Positions 1-7,733 of a stretch of DNA of 64,000 nucleotides are shown piece by piece. The notes under the pieces are model-generated. The model was not told the DNA's origin. It saw nothing but the letters and a program-made list of their open reading frames with translations, and did not search any database. The stretch spans positions 3,418,501 through 3,482,500 of the forward strand of contig NZ_OY781882.1 of assembly GCF_963677125.1 (NCBI RefSeq), given 5' to 3'. The DNA comes from an uncultured Desulfobacter sp. Its GTDB lineage: Bacteria; Desulfobacterota; Desulfobacteria; Desulfobacterales; Desulfobacteraceae. Numbering within the stretch: the first letter of the stretch is position 1; each line of letters starts with the position of its first letter. Position numbers and translations under genes: made by a program.

Positions 1-162
1 GTCGGTGATCATCCCTGAAACGCCCTCGTCCGAGATAATTAGCTTGATGTTTTTATAAATTCCATTGGTCCGCTTTATGATATCGGACTTGCTGTCATTA
101 CATTCAATGACAACTGACATCAACGCCATGGCTGCAACAAATACTGAAATAGTTTGAACCAT
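1..162 (-). CDS. Small membrane-anchored protein, 5' part only
   Basis: Open frame of 54 codons that starts with ATG at 162 and runs off the left edge. A ribosome binding site (AAGGAAA) lies 4 bases before the ATG. The protein opens MVQTISVFVAAMALMSVVIE, a hydrophobic stretch fitting a signal peptide or membrane anchor, followed by a polar, lysine-rich part. I do not recognise the family. Removing the insertion sequence at 206-2078 would put this gene about 37 bases behind the J-domain gene at 2077-2829 on the same strand, so the two may once have been co-transcribed. The end is not in the window, so length and function cannot be judged. Confidence 0.5.
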   Translation of the reverse strand, partial: MVQTISVFVAAMALMSVVIECNDSKSDIIKRTNGIYKNIKLIISDEGVSGMITD

Positions 163-181
163 TATGTTTCCTTTTCAACTT

Positions 182-201
182 AACTTGTTCGGTTGGGCAC
201 T
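182..201 (-). repeat. Lone insertion-sequence-like end next to the IS
   Basis: Read on the minus strand this begins AGTGCCCAACCGAA, which matches the end of the MITE at 7591 (AGTGCCCGACCGAA) at all but one position and resembles the IS end at 206. It is separated from the IS only by the 4-base duplication ATTT at 202-205. It may be the scar of an earlier element, the end of another element lying to the left, or a target that resembled an element end. Confidence 0.5.
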
Positions 202-205
202 ATTT

Positions 206-221
206 AGTGCCTGACCGGAAA
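206..221 (+). repeat. Left terminal inverted repeat of the IS
   Basis: AGTGCCTGACCGGAAA; pairs with 2063-2078 with one mismatch. The duplicated target ATTT precedes it at 202-205. Confidence 0.85.
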
Positions 222-396
222 CCCTGATATCTGACGCATTGAGGCTCGGCAGGCTGGTCAAATTTTCGTCATCGCCTACCCATCCAGATAAAAAATGTGG
301 TGGTCACCTTAATTTCAGCGGTTCATTTTGAAATTTACTTGATTTCGGACGCAACTCTACTGTTGGTCGTGCTCTTTTCCTTTGTGATTGCCTGGT

Positions 397-1398
397 TTAA
401 GCGGCTTTTCGCCGATCTGTCCGTTGAAGCTTTTTCAATTCCTTTTGTTGTATATAGTGCCCGATGATCTGGAGGTTCCTTGCCAAAACCGAAAGACTGA
501 CATATCGTTTAAATCCAAGGATACCACTATCCGGACACCGGTCTAAACCATGGTTTTCCAGACCATTGATTGCTGATTCCACTGCAGAGTGTTTTCTTCG
601 GTGCTGGATGAAAACATCTGCTGTTTCCTCTTCCAGTTCAGTTTTGTTCCGTTTTCCCTTTTTAGGGAGCACCAAAATATCCAACATCCCTTTCAGCTCC
701 TTTTTATTAGCGGGACTATAAAAGCCTTTATCAAAGCTGCATCCCCTGAGGTTGTTAAATTTATTTTGAACCGTATTAATAATGGGAACGGTTACCTTAT
801 CATCGGTTTCTTTCTCCATCACTTGATGGTGCAGTGTGAGGCCATATTTATCCTCTACAATGCAAACCCGCAGACCCAATTCCTGGGGGACACCGGCCTT
901 CCCCTTTGAAATCCATTCCGTATGGGGTTCAAATATAGAAAAGACCTTTTCGGCATGTGGTATCTTTTCACCCTGAATAACACGCCGCTGAATCAGATCC
1001 ACTTGTAGGATTGCATGGTCGATATATTCTATCAGTTTTTTTATCTGCGCTACGCATATCGGATTAGATGAGCCAATGGTTTCAACGGTCAAATTCGCCT
1101 TTTGAATGAATTGTTCAGCAGCTTCGATATATGATCTGTGGGCTTCAACAATCAGTTGAGCCCTTTTGGTCTTTTTCTGTTCATCTTTTGAAGTGGAATG
1201 TTTTAATCGCTGAGCTTGGCGAAACAGTTTTTTAAATGTCCTGATATTATATTCTGATTGTCTCCACATACTCATTCCCAGGCTCTGGCATATAACTGCG
1301 GCACTCTGAATCGTTTTCCTGATAGCATCAAAAAGCAGATTAATGTCTGTGGGATAGTGAACATCGGTTTCAACAACAAAAGAGTCACACCTTCCCAT
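397..1398 (-). CDS. Transposase, catalytic part (orfB of the IS)
   Basis: A 333-codon frame holding the catalytic core of a DDE transposase. The first acidic motif is VVETDVHYPTDINLL near its start; a later DKGFYSP segment fits the second aspartate region, and the HRRKHSAVESAINGLENHG segment fits the final acidic region with its E. It has no ribosome binding site of its own and its ATG overlaps the TAA of the upstream frame by one base. Reading continues from the upstream frame if ribosomes slip back one base on the A9 run at 1411-1419, giving the junction KKKDQVLMGRCDSFVVETD, which restores a normal transposase. It could equally be a gene inactivated by a one-base change in the A run. Confidence 0.75.
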   Translation of the reverse strand: MGRCDSFVVETDVHYPTDINLLFDAIRKTIQSAAVICQSLGMSMWRQSEYNIRTFKKLFRQAQRLKHSTSKDEQKKTKRAQLIVEAHRSYIEAAEQFIQKANLTVETIGSSNPICVAQIKKLIEYIDHAILQVDLIQRRVIQGEKIPHAEKVFSIFEPHTEWISKGKAGVPQELGLRVCIVEDKYGLTLHHQVMEKETDDKVTVPIINTVQNKFNNLRGCSFDKGFYSPANKKELKGMLDILVLPKKGKRNKTELEEETADVFIQHRRKHSAVESAINGLENHGLDRCPDSGILGFKRYVSLSVLARNLQIIGHYIQQKELKKLQRTDRRKAA

Positions 1399-1868
1399 TA
1401 ATACCTGGTCTTTTTTTTTACCAGTAGCTTGTGTCCTTCTTTGACAATCAACGTATTGATTTCATCAAGAATCTCAGGGGTTAAAAGCTGAACATTGTCC
1501 TTCAAGGTTTGGAGCGCATACATGTCATCATCGTCCATCAACCCGTGACCAAGCATCTGTCTTATTGTCTTGTGATTATTGACGATTTCTTGAAGTTTAT
1601 CATAATCCCAGTTGCAGTTGAGCCGAATTGTTCCCATCACAAGAATTTTCCATAGATCCATTCCGGGTCGCCCATTTTTTGAATTAACATGCTCTGGGAC
1701 TATGGTTTCGAGAATTTCGAAAACTTTCTGACGAAGCGTTTTATGGCAAAAAATGTGCTGGAGCCCTAAAAGGAGCTTGGGAATTTCATCTCTGGCTCTC
1801 ATGTCAATTTTGATCTGGTCGATGGGAGTCTGCCCGAATGTCATTTGTGGCTCAAAAACTTTACGCAA
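1398..1868 (-). CDS. Transposase, N-terminal part (orfA of the IS)
   Basis: A 156-codon frame starting at TTG 1868, with GAGG five bases upstream. It encodes the N-terminal region of the IS transposase, including the GRPGMDLWKILVMGTIRL segment typical of this kind of transposase N-terminus and no catalytic residues. It ends with LLVKKKTRY just after the A9 run. Together with the next frame it would make a protein of about 480 residues, the length expected for one transposase. Confidence 0.75.
   Translation of the reverse strand: MRKVFEPQMTFGQTPIDQIKIDMRARDEIPKLLLGLQHIFCHKTLRQKVFEILETIVPEHVNSKNGRPGMDLWKILVMGTIRLNCNWDYDKLQEIVNNHKTIRQMLGHGLMDDDDMYALQTLKDNVQLLTPEILDEINTLIVKEGHKLLVKKKTRY
1410..1419 (-). 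promoter_or_regulatory. Probable -1 frameshift site in the transposase
   Basis: On the minus strand the reading is GTA AAA AAA AAG, so the heptamer A AAA AAG lies in the phase known for -1 slippage in IS elements and dnaX. The downstream catalytic frame is exactly the -1 frame. No downstream pseudoknot was worked out by eye. Confidence 0.6.
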
Positions 1869-2062
1869 AACAACCTCGAAGTTTTATTGGGTTTGTAAAA
1901 AATCAAATTCCTACCAAACTGCGCAGTGTCAAGATAAATATTTTAAATTCAATTGGTTATTCAATCATGCTAACTAGAAAAATTCAATAAGTAATTCAAG
2001 TCTTTTCCAAAACTTCAAAAATAATTTCAGCGTCATCCTCCTGAAAAATAGAGAGTTTCGAA

Positions 2063-2078
2063 TTTCCGGTCAGACACT
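2063..2078 (-). repeat. Right terminal inverted repeat of the IS
   Basis: Reversed, AGTGTCTGACCGGAAA. The first two element bases also complete the TAG stop codon of the neighbouring J-domain gene. Confidence 0.85.
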
Positions 2079-2829
2079 ATTTAAATGTTGCATTCCGGTT
2101 ATGACATTTCTGCTTTCTAACCAAACGCTCCAGTACGACAGGCCCAAAGCCGTACTTCAGTAAATAATGGCCGATTGGGCGTTGAAGTTTTTTTTGTTTG
2201 TATAAAAGGGCCAAAAGGTTACACTGTGTAAAATATTCATTTCGGACAGCATAATCACCAAATTTTTCACTGAATTTACGATTGGTAAGAATATACAATA
2301 GTTGATCTGAATCAATCAACCCCCAATTAAGGGCGATCTGACCGATCTGCGGACGGTCTCTACGTTGCCGGACAATAATTTCAATAAGTGTATTCCAGGA
2401 TATATATCCGGAATAATAAAGGTATTGACCAATCAACAGCTTCCTTTTGGGTACGGCTCCCTTATGTGAATAAAAATGATCATTCCCAGATTTTGGGTTA
2501 GTCGTTTTGGGCGATTTCCGATTTTCGGGTGAACGTTCGGATGCCCGGGGATTTGATTGCTGCATCAAAACGCGTCCATCCCCTTTTATGGCTGCAATCA
2601 AACATTCATAGGCTTGTGTCAGGGTTTTAAACCGGTCATTTAAGGATTCTTCATCCTGGCCCAATGCAGCGGCGCGATCCGGATGGTTTTTAAAGACCTG
2701 GCAGCGGTATGCATCTTTAATTCCAGACGGTTGAAGATATTTTAAAAATTCTATGGAAACATTAACTTCAGGACCAAACAACACACCACAGGCATCAAAT
2801 AACTGCGAAGCGGTAGAATATTGATTCAT
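2077..2829 (-). CDS. J-domain protein with C-terminal helical repeats
   Basis: About 250 residues. The start is taken at ATG 2829, which has GGAAGG five bases before it; an upstream TTG at 2859 has no such signal. Residues 15-90 form a J-domain-like region with the HPD signature (H49-P50-D51), which in DnaJ proteins stimulates the Hsp70 ATPase. A polar linker rich in S, N and P follows, then from about 125 to the end a helical region with repeated pieces of the type IGQYLYYSGYIS, IGQIALNWGLID and IGHYLLKYGFG, reminiscent of the N-terminal domains of type II secretion/pilus ATPases. A co-chaperone or assembly adaptor is inferred. Its TAG stop is formed by the IS insertion (AAAT from the target, AG from the IS), so the original last residues may differ. 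Confidence 0.7.
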   Translation of the reverse strand: MNQYSTASQLFDACGVLFGPEVNVSIEFLKYLQPSGIKDAYRCQVFKNHPDRAAALGQDEESLNDRFKTLTQAYECLIAAIKGDGRVLMQQSNPRASERSPENRKSPKTTNPKSGNDHFYSHKGAVPKRKLLIGQYLYYSGYISWNTLIEIIVRQRRDRPQIGQIALNWGLIDSDQLLYILTNRKFSEKFGDYAVRNEYFTQCNLLALLYKQKKLQRPIGHYLLKYGFGPVVLERLVRKQKCHNRNATFK

Positions 2830-3009
2830 TGAGCCTTCCAGTTCATATTTTGTATTCAAAAAGAAACGAGGACACTGATATTAGCCAAACACTAACAAAA
2901 TATGAATAATATATAGCCCAATTGTCAAGAACGATTTTCTGATTTTGCAGGGCAAACTTTGGCGAAAGATTTTAATCTCTGTTTTTTAGATGCCACACCC
3001 CTGCATAAA

Positions 3010-4944
3010 TTATTGCATGGCTTTGAAAACATCCAGATGGTACTTGTCCTTTTCGGTCATGGAAAGCCAGCGCATCTGCAAAGAGATATCGGCAAAACAG
3101 ACAGGGGGGATATCCTCATGGATCTGGGCCATGGCATCCTGCCAGTGCAGCAGCATTTGCCCCCGGCCTGGGATGAGCATGCCGTCCAGGTGAAAAAGAT
3201 CTGTTAGAACCGAGAGGCCCGGCAGGCCGGCCCCGGCCCATTGCATCACCTGGCGCTGCATGGTGCCCTGGAAAAACGGTGTGATTTCAGCAGAGATAAG
3301 GGTGAAAAGGATGCTTCGGTTCCCGGGCTCCGGATACAAGTATTGCAGGTCCAGATCAAGGAAGTGTGGGCGAATGTGGGCTGCCGCATTTAAAACAGCA
3401 TCCGTATCCGGCACAAACCCGGACGTTATAAATACAAACTCCAGGGGCACAAAGGGGTTGTTCTTTGAAACAGTGGCTGTGACCTGGTTAATATAGTCCT
3501 GGTCCAGGGCATTGTTGAGAAAAAAGATCTGAAAAGGAGAGGAGACACAACCAGCGAGAGTGTGGATCTCTTCTAAGGGGCGGCGGGTATCCAGGACCAG
3601 TTTGGCCAAGAGCCTGCGGTTGTCCGGGCAGATGTAATGGTCCTTTGTACCGGAGGAGATAAAGGATATCTCCAGATCCGGGAACGGCAGAAATGTCCGG
3701 TCAAAGGCATCTTCGGCATAATCCAGGGCCTGCACCATATCTTCCTGGGAAAAGGCGGATGTTTCTACCACCGGATAGGGCGGATGGGGCGAAAATTCAA
3801 GCCCGAAATTCAAGGCCTGTCTGCGAAAGGCGGTCCCCGGCAGGACCAGCAGAGGAAACACCTGTATATGGTCCTGGAAATCATGCTCAAGAATGAAATC
3901 CACGCTGTTTCGAAACCCTTGCGGGGTGTCGCCGGGCAGACCGAAAATCAAATCAATCGTGGCCTCTATGCCCTGTTTTTGGAGCGCGTTTACACCGTTG
4001 ACAAATCGCTTCAAATCCGTGGGCCTGTTCATGGTATCAAGGGCCGTGGGATCGGTGCTTTGCAGTCCGACCTCAAATTGCCTGAATCCGGCAGCGGCAT
4101 ATTGAAATGCCATGTGGTCCGTGACGGATTCTGCCCGAATTTCACTGATAATAGACATTTTTTTTGAAGCATTCAGGGTCGATATAGTTTCAAGCAATGA
4201 GGGCAGTTTGGGTCTGGCATTCAGGGAGGGATCCATCAGGTAAAGCTCTCTGGCATCATTGTTTAATGCCCACTCAATGCCTTGTATCACCGTTTTACTG
4301 TCGGCAATATCCCGTTTTTTTCTGGCTTTGGAATAATAACAGAATCCGCATTTGTAAGGGCACCCCCTTTGGGTTTCCAGGAGCATCACCTGCCCGGGCC
4401 CAAGATCAAGATGTCCGTTGACATAGGGCGATCCTTTGGCCAGCATGGATTCTTGCGCCGGACCATCATGGCTGAGCACTTCAGGCGCTAGGGGATTCAG
4501 GTCCCGGGATTTTTTCTGCAGTTCCCTGTTCTGCTGAATGTGGTTCTCCAGGATTTGCCGAAACAGGGTTTCTCCTTGGCCGATCACAAGATAATCAATA
4601 AACTTCGGAAAATCGCCAATGGTATCTTCAGTGACCTGGGGGCCGCCGAAAATCAATTTGGCACCGGTTTTTTCTTTAATCTGCCGGGCCAGAAAAACAG
4701 ACCTATCCATATTCCAGGCAAACACAGTGAACCCGACAAGATCCGGGGTTCGGTCACAGATCTCCCGGACGATGGCCTGATCCCCGGCCCAGGACAACGC
4801 GGTTTCAGGCAAAAGGTCCACATGCCAGCCGGGGACATCTTGGGCCGCCTGTTTAAGGCAAGCCCCGGCCAAAGGGATATTTCCCGTGTACAGCCCCAGG
4901 TTAAGCCTGGGGATGGGTAGTTGGATCAGCAGGGCTTTTTTCAT
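3010..4944 (-). CDS. B12-binding-domain radical SAM protein
   Basis: 644 residues. Residues 1-160 resemble a cobalamin-binding domain (start MKKALLIQLPIPRLNLGLYT, GFTVFAWN, FGGPQVT). The radical SAM cluster motif follows as C195-P-Y-K-C199-G-F-C202, which binds the [4Fe-4S] cluster that cleaves S-adenosylmethionine. The rest of the radical SAM barrel runs to about 430, with a C-terminal region of about 200 residues that I cannot assign. Family members are methylases, cyclases and other radical enzymes; the substrate cannot be told. It lies 44 bases behind the aminopropyltransferase gene on the same strand, so it may belong to that operon. Confidence 0.8.
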   Translation of the reverse strand: MKKALLIQLPIPRLNLGLYTGNIPLAGACLKQAAQDVPGWHVDLLPETALSWAGDQAIVREICDRTPDLVGFTVFAWNMDRSVFLARQIKEKTGAKLIFGGPQVTEDTIGDFPKFIDYLVIGQGETLFRQILENHIQQNRELQKKSRDLNPLAPEVLSHDGPAQESMLAKGSPYVNGHLDLGPGQVMLLETQRGCPYKCGFCYYSKARKKRDIADSKTVIQGIEWALNNDARELYLMDPSLNARPKLPSLLETISTLNASKKMSIISEIRAESVTDHMAFQYAAAGFRQFEVGLQSTDPTALDTMNRPTDLKRFVNGVNALQKQGIEATIDLIFGLPGDTPQGFRNSVDFILEHDFQDHIQVFPLLVLPGTAFRRQALNFGLEFSPHPPYPVVETSAFSQEDMVQALDYAEDAFDRTFLPFPDLEISFISSGTKDHYICPDNRRLLAKLVLDTRRPLEEIHTLAGCVSSPFQIFFLNNALDQDYINQVTATVSKNNPFVPLEFVFITSGFVPDTDAVLNAAAHIRPHFLDLDLQYLYPEPGNRSILFTLISAEITPFFQGTMQRQVMQWAGAGLPGLSVLTDLFHLDGMLIPGRGQMLLHWQDAMAQIHEDIPPVCFADISLQMRWLSMTEKDKYHLDVFKAMQ

Positions 4945-4988
4945 GACGATAGCTTAACCATGGTTAAAGGTAATTTAAGGCCTAAACA

Positions 4989-6692
4989 TTAGTCCAGAAG
5001 CCAGGATTCATGATTATAATAGGATAACAGCACAGGAAAAAGAAGGGTGTTTATTTCAGTGTGACAACTTTGGTTCATGCCTTTGCCGAATACGAGCTCG
5101 CGTCTGAACCCCTCGGGGGTCAGAAACCGGGTAGGCACGGTAAATTCAAGTTGTGAAATCCGTTGTTTTACAAGGCCATTGTTCCAATTTTGACGACTGC
5201 ATAAAAACCAGCCCCAATCCCCGAACGAGGGTACATTTTCATGGTATGGCAGAATGCAAAATCCGGCCGCGGTAAGTGTCCTGCCAATGCAAAGATAGCT
5301 TTCCTTTGCCAGGTAAGGCGAGGTGGACTGGATGGATGCAACGCCGTTTTTAGCCAGCCTGTGCCGGACTTTAAGATAAAACTCTTTTGAGTAAAGCTTG
5401 GTCAGCTCCGGTGTGGACGGATCCGGCATATCCACGATAATAACATCCCAAACCCCTTCCACTTGTTCCAAGAACTTATCCGCATCCAGATTCATGACCC
5501 GGACCTCGGCCACATGACGGGTCTGGTCCGGCTTTCTTTTTTGGTCAGACGAGGCCTGATAAATCTGGCGAAAATCCCCAGGGGAAATCCCGGGACCTGT
5601 CAGGGTAGTCACCCGGGCATTGTCAAACGCATGGTTATTAAGCCGGGACAGCAGCGGATGGGTGGCGGCAAGCATGGTCATGGCAGGGTCCAGGTCCACC
5701 AGGGTAATCCGGTCAACGTCCGGGTACTTCAACACTTCCCTTAACGCACAGCCGTCACCGCCCCCCAGTATTAAGACCCGGCTGCGGGCCGGGGCCAGGG
5801 CCATGGCCGGATGAACCAGGGATTCATGGTACCGGGCTTCATCCGTACTGCACAACTGCAGATTCCCGTTTAAAAAAAGCCGTATTTCATCCAGGGGCTT
5901 GAAATGCGTAATAACAATGTGCTGGTATTGGCTGGTTTTAGAATAAACAATGGGGTCATCATACAAGGCCTGTTCGTTGGTGACCTGCCACCTGCGGTTA
6001 TTCATAAACCCAAAAATCACGGCCACACAGGTGGCGGCCATAATTACAAGTAAAGGGATATTGCGCCGGATGATTTGTTTGCGGGTAAAATAGACAAAAG
6101 TTACCAGGGCAAGAAAAAAGTTCATGCCTGCAGTTAGGAAAGCGGCTTCCGTAATAGGAAAAAACCGCAGCAGGATGAACACATAGACCAAAGCCCCAGC
6201 TAAAGACCCGATATAGTCGGCAGACAGAATATTGCCCAGGTTGGTGGACAACTCCTTTGAAAAATCGTTGTTGATCCGTATAATCACCGGGATTTCAAGA
6301 CCAATGAGGATGCCGATCACAGACACAAAAAAATAGAGCACCAGGCTGTAGTGGCTGGTATATCCGTAGGACAGATAGGTCAGGGTGGGTGAATACCCCC
6401 CGGCAAGTGCAAGGGCTATTTCAATGCCGATAAAGACATGTACCAGGCGTTTTTTGGAGATGCCGGCCTGGATCAGACTGCCGAACCCCATCCAGAACAT
6501 CATCAACCCGATGACCATGGCCCATTGTTCAAAGGCATTGCCCAGGATCATGGAGGCCAGGCTTGCCTGGATATATTCAAGGATTATTCCGCAGGCCCCG
6601 GAGGCAAACATGCACAGGCATAGCAGGGCCGAGGCAGGATTGAGCCGGGAGCGCCCGGATAGCCGTTCGCTCCCCGATGGATCAGATGGCAT
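4989..6692 (-). CDS. Membrane-bound spermidine synthase-like aminopropyltransferase
   Basis: About 567 residues. The first 220 or so residues hold several hydrophobic segments, with GLEIPVIIRI in a position common to membrane-fused polyamine synthases. The C-terminal half is a spermidine synthase fold: the nucleotide-binding motif VLILGGGDG near residue 311, an LVDLDPAM strand and a VDMPDPSTPELTKLYSKEFY segment. Such enzymes transfer aminopropyl from decarboxylated S-adenosylmethionine; whether this one makes spermidine is unknown. The start is taken at ATG 6692 inside the 3' end of the DUF350 gene (a TTG at 6698 is also possible); the overlap implies coupled translation. Related gene sets with DUF350, DUF4178 and TelA occur in other bacteria in membrane-stress contexts. 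Confidence 0.85.
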   Translation of the reverse strand: MPSDPSGSERLSGRSRLNPASALLCLCMFASGACGIILEYIQASLASMILGNAFEQWAMVIGLMMFWMGFGSLIQAGISKKRLVHVFIGIEIALALAGGYSPTLTYLSYGYTSHYSLVLYFFVSVIGILIGLEIPVIIRINNDFSKELSTNLGNILSADYIGSLAGALVYVFILLRFFPITEAAFLTAGMNFFLALVTFVYFTRKQIIRRNIPLLVIMAATCVAVIFGFMNNRRWQVTNEQALYDDPIVYSKTSQYQHIVITHFKPLDEIRLFLNGNLQLCSTDEARYHESLVHPAMALAPARSRVLILGGGDGCALREVLKYPDVDRITLVDLDPAMTMLAATHPLLSRLNNHAFDNARVTTLTGPGISPGDFRQIYQASSDQKRKPDQTRHVAEVRVMNLDADKFLEQVEGVWDVIIVDMPDPSTPELTKLYSKEFYLKVRHRLAKNGVASIQSTSPYLAKESYLCIGRTLTAAGFCILPYHENVPSFGDWGWFLCSRQNWNNGLVKQRISQLEFTVPTRFLTPEGFRRELVFGKGMNQSCHTEINTLLFPVLLSYYNHESWLLD

Positions 6693-7572
6693 GGGCAATG
6701 ATCAGCGCCACAGCAATGATGGTCGCCTCAACCAGCACCAGTGCCGCAACATTTTTATCCTCTTTGACCTCAGTTGCAATATTTGTGGTGGGCAGAAGAA
6801 ACCGGTCCACAAGGACAGTGAATCCAATAAGCAGAATCATGCCGCACACCGTATAAATCAAAAACCCGATAATATCATTTATCCACCCGGTAAACGGACC
6901 GGACAGAGTTGCTTTTAAAATGATGCCCAGGGCAATCAGGATACCGGCCAGGCCAATGCCCGCGGCCGGATTATTCTGCTTGATTTCATCCCGGACGTTA
7001 AATGGGGTGATCAGTTCATAGAGCAGACCACACCCTAAAAGCACAACCTGTCCCAGAACAAAAAAGAGCAGTGCAGATCCCAGGGACTGGACAAAGCTGC
7101 CTCCGCTGCCGGACATGCTGCCGTTGAGAATAAAGCCTGTGGCAATGTACATGCCGGCCTCCACCATGCCAAGGGCTGCATTGCCTGTGACCGTACGCCC
7201 GTCTTCGAGGGTAAATACTTTTATGCACTCTTTGTCATTGTTCATGTTGCCCATCATGATGGAATCATTGATGAACCGCGCAAGGAAAAGACACACTGTA
7301 ACCAAAACACCGTCGACCAGAAGATAGATTATATCGGTCTTGAACCCTGCCGAATCCCCGGACAGTGCGCCAACCATACCGATGGCAATGCCAAGATAAA
7401 GCCCTGCCCGTCTTAACCCCACGGCCACATTGCCGTCATCAATGTGGCGGTCGTCATTAAAGTCTTTAGTACGCCAGTCATCCAGTTTTTTGGCCAGAAA
7501 AATAAAAAAAATGCTTACCAGAGCATAGCATAAACCATGACCTATGCTGATTAGGGTTGCCATATAGTTCAT
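6682..7572 (-). CDS. DUF350 (YjfL-like) membrane protein
   Basis: 296 residues, almost entirely hydrophobic segments arranged as two similar halves of about 130 residues, each with a GMVEAGMYIA- or GLRRAGLYLG-like piece, the mark of the duplicated DUF350 family. The protein is expected in the inner membrane; no biochemical role is established to my knowledge. The ATG at 7572 has AAGGAG before it. That ribosome site is now cut off from the upstream lipoprotein gene by a 143-base element; without the element the spacing would be 12 bases. Its 3' end overlaps the aminopropyltransferase gene. Confidence 0.85.
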   Translation of the reverse strand: MNYMATLISIGHGLCYALVSIFFIFLAKKLDDWRTKDFNDDRHIDDGNVAVGLRRAGLYLGIAIGMVGALSGDSAGFKTDIIYLLVDGVLVTVCLFLARFINDSIMMGNMNNDKECIKVFTLEDGRTVTGNAALGMVEAGMYIATGFILNGSMSGSGGSFVQSLGSALLFFVLGQVVLLGCGLLYELITPFNVRDEIKQNNPAAGIGLAGILIALGIILKATLSGPFTGWINDIIGFLIYTVCGMILLIGFTVLVDRFLLPTTNIATEVKEDKNVAALVLVEATIIAVALIIAHAI

Positions 7573-7590
7573 AAGTTGTTCTCCTTATTT

Positions 7591-7733
7591 AGTGCCCGAC
7601 CGAAAACCGTAAATTCTGCCGATTACGGCGTTGGTCTGAAATTTTAATCCTCAAAATACGCTTTGTATGTCTCCGGTTAAAATTTCAGCCCGCCTTGTAC
7701 TCAACAAAATTTCCAGGTTTTCGTTCAAACACT
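7591..7733. mobile_element. MITE-like element, 143 bp, related to the IS
   Basis: The ends are inverted repeats AGTGCCCGACCGAAAACC (7591-7608) and, reversed, AGTGTTTGAACGAAAACC (7716-7733), 14 of 18 matching and close to the ends of the IS at 206-2078. The flanks carry ATTT on both sides (7587-7590 and 7734-7737), the same target duplication as the IS. A second, perfect inner inverted repeat of 12 bases, CTGAAATTTTAA at 7636-7647 with TTAAAATTTCAG at 7677-7688, would fold the transcript. There is no coding capacity, so it must be moved by a transposase in trans. It lies inside an operon, between a stop codon and the next ribosome site. Confidence 0.8.

Larger units (their letters stand above)
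206..2078 (-). mobile_element. Insertion sequence, ISNCY/ISDol1-like, 1,873 bp
   Basis: A complete element. The ends are 16-base inverted repeats matching at 15 positions: AGTGCCTGACCGGAAA at 206-221 and, reversed, AGTGTCTGACCGGAAA at 2063-2078. It is flanked by the direct repeat ATTT (202-205 and 2079-2082), the presumed target duplication. It carries one transposase split over two overlapping frames (1398-1868 and 397-1398). The assignment to the ISDol1-type group rests on recalled similarity of the transposase (VETDVHYPTD motif) and is not verified by search. The intact ends and duplication suggest recent insertion. Confidence 0.85.

Noticed and set aside
2083..2097. 17 bases shared between 2081-2097 (reversed) and 55447-55463 (GAATGCAACATTTAAAT)
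   Set aside because: Similarity stops at once on both sides; AT-rich chance match is the simpler reading.
2945..2975. GCAGGGCAAACTTTGGCGAAAG looked like the core of a GEMM (c-di-GMP) riboswitch
   Set aside because: The second conserved part (ACGCAAAGCC and the tetraloop receptor) is missing, and the nearest plus-strand gene is far away.
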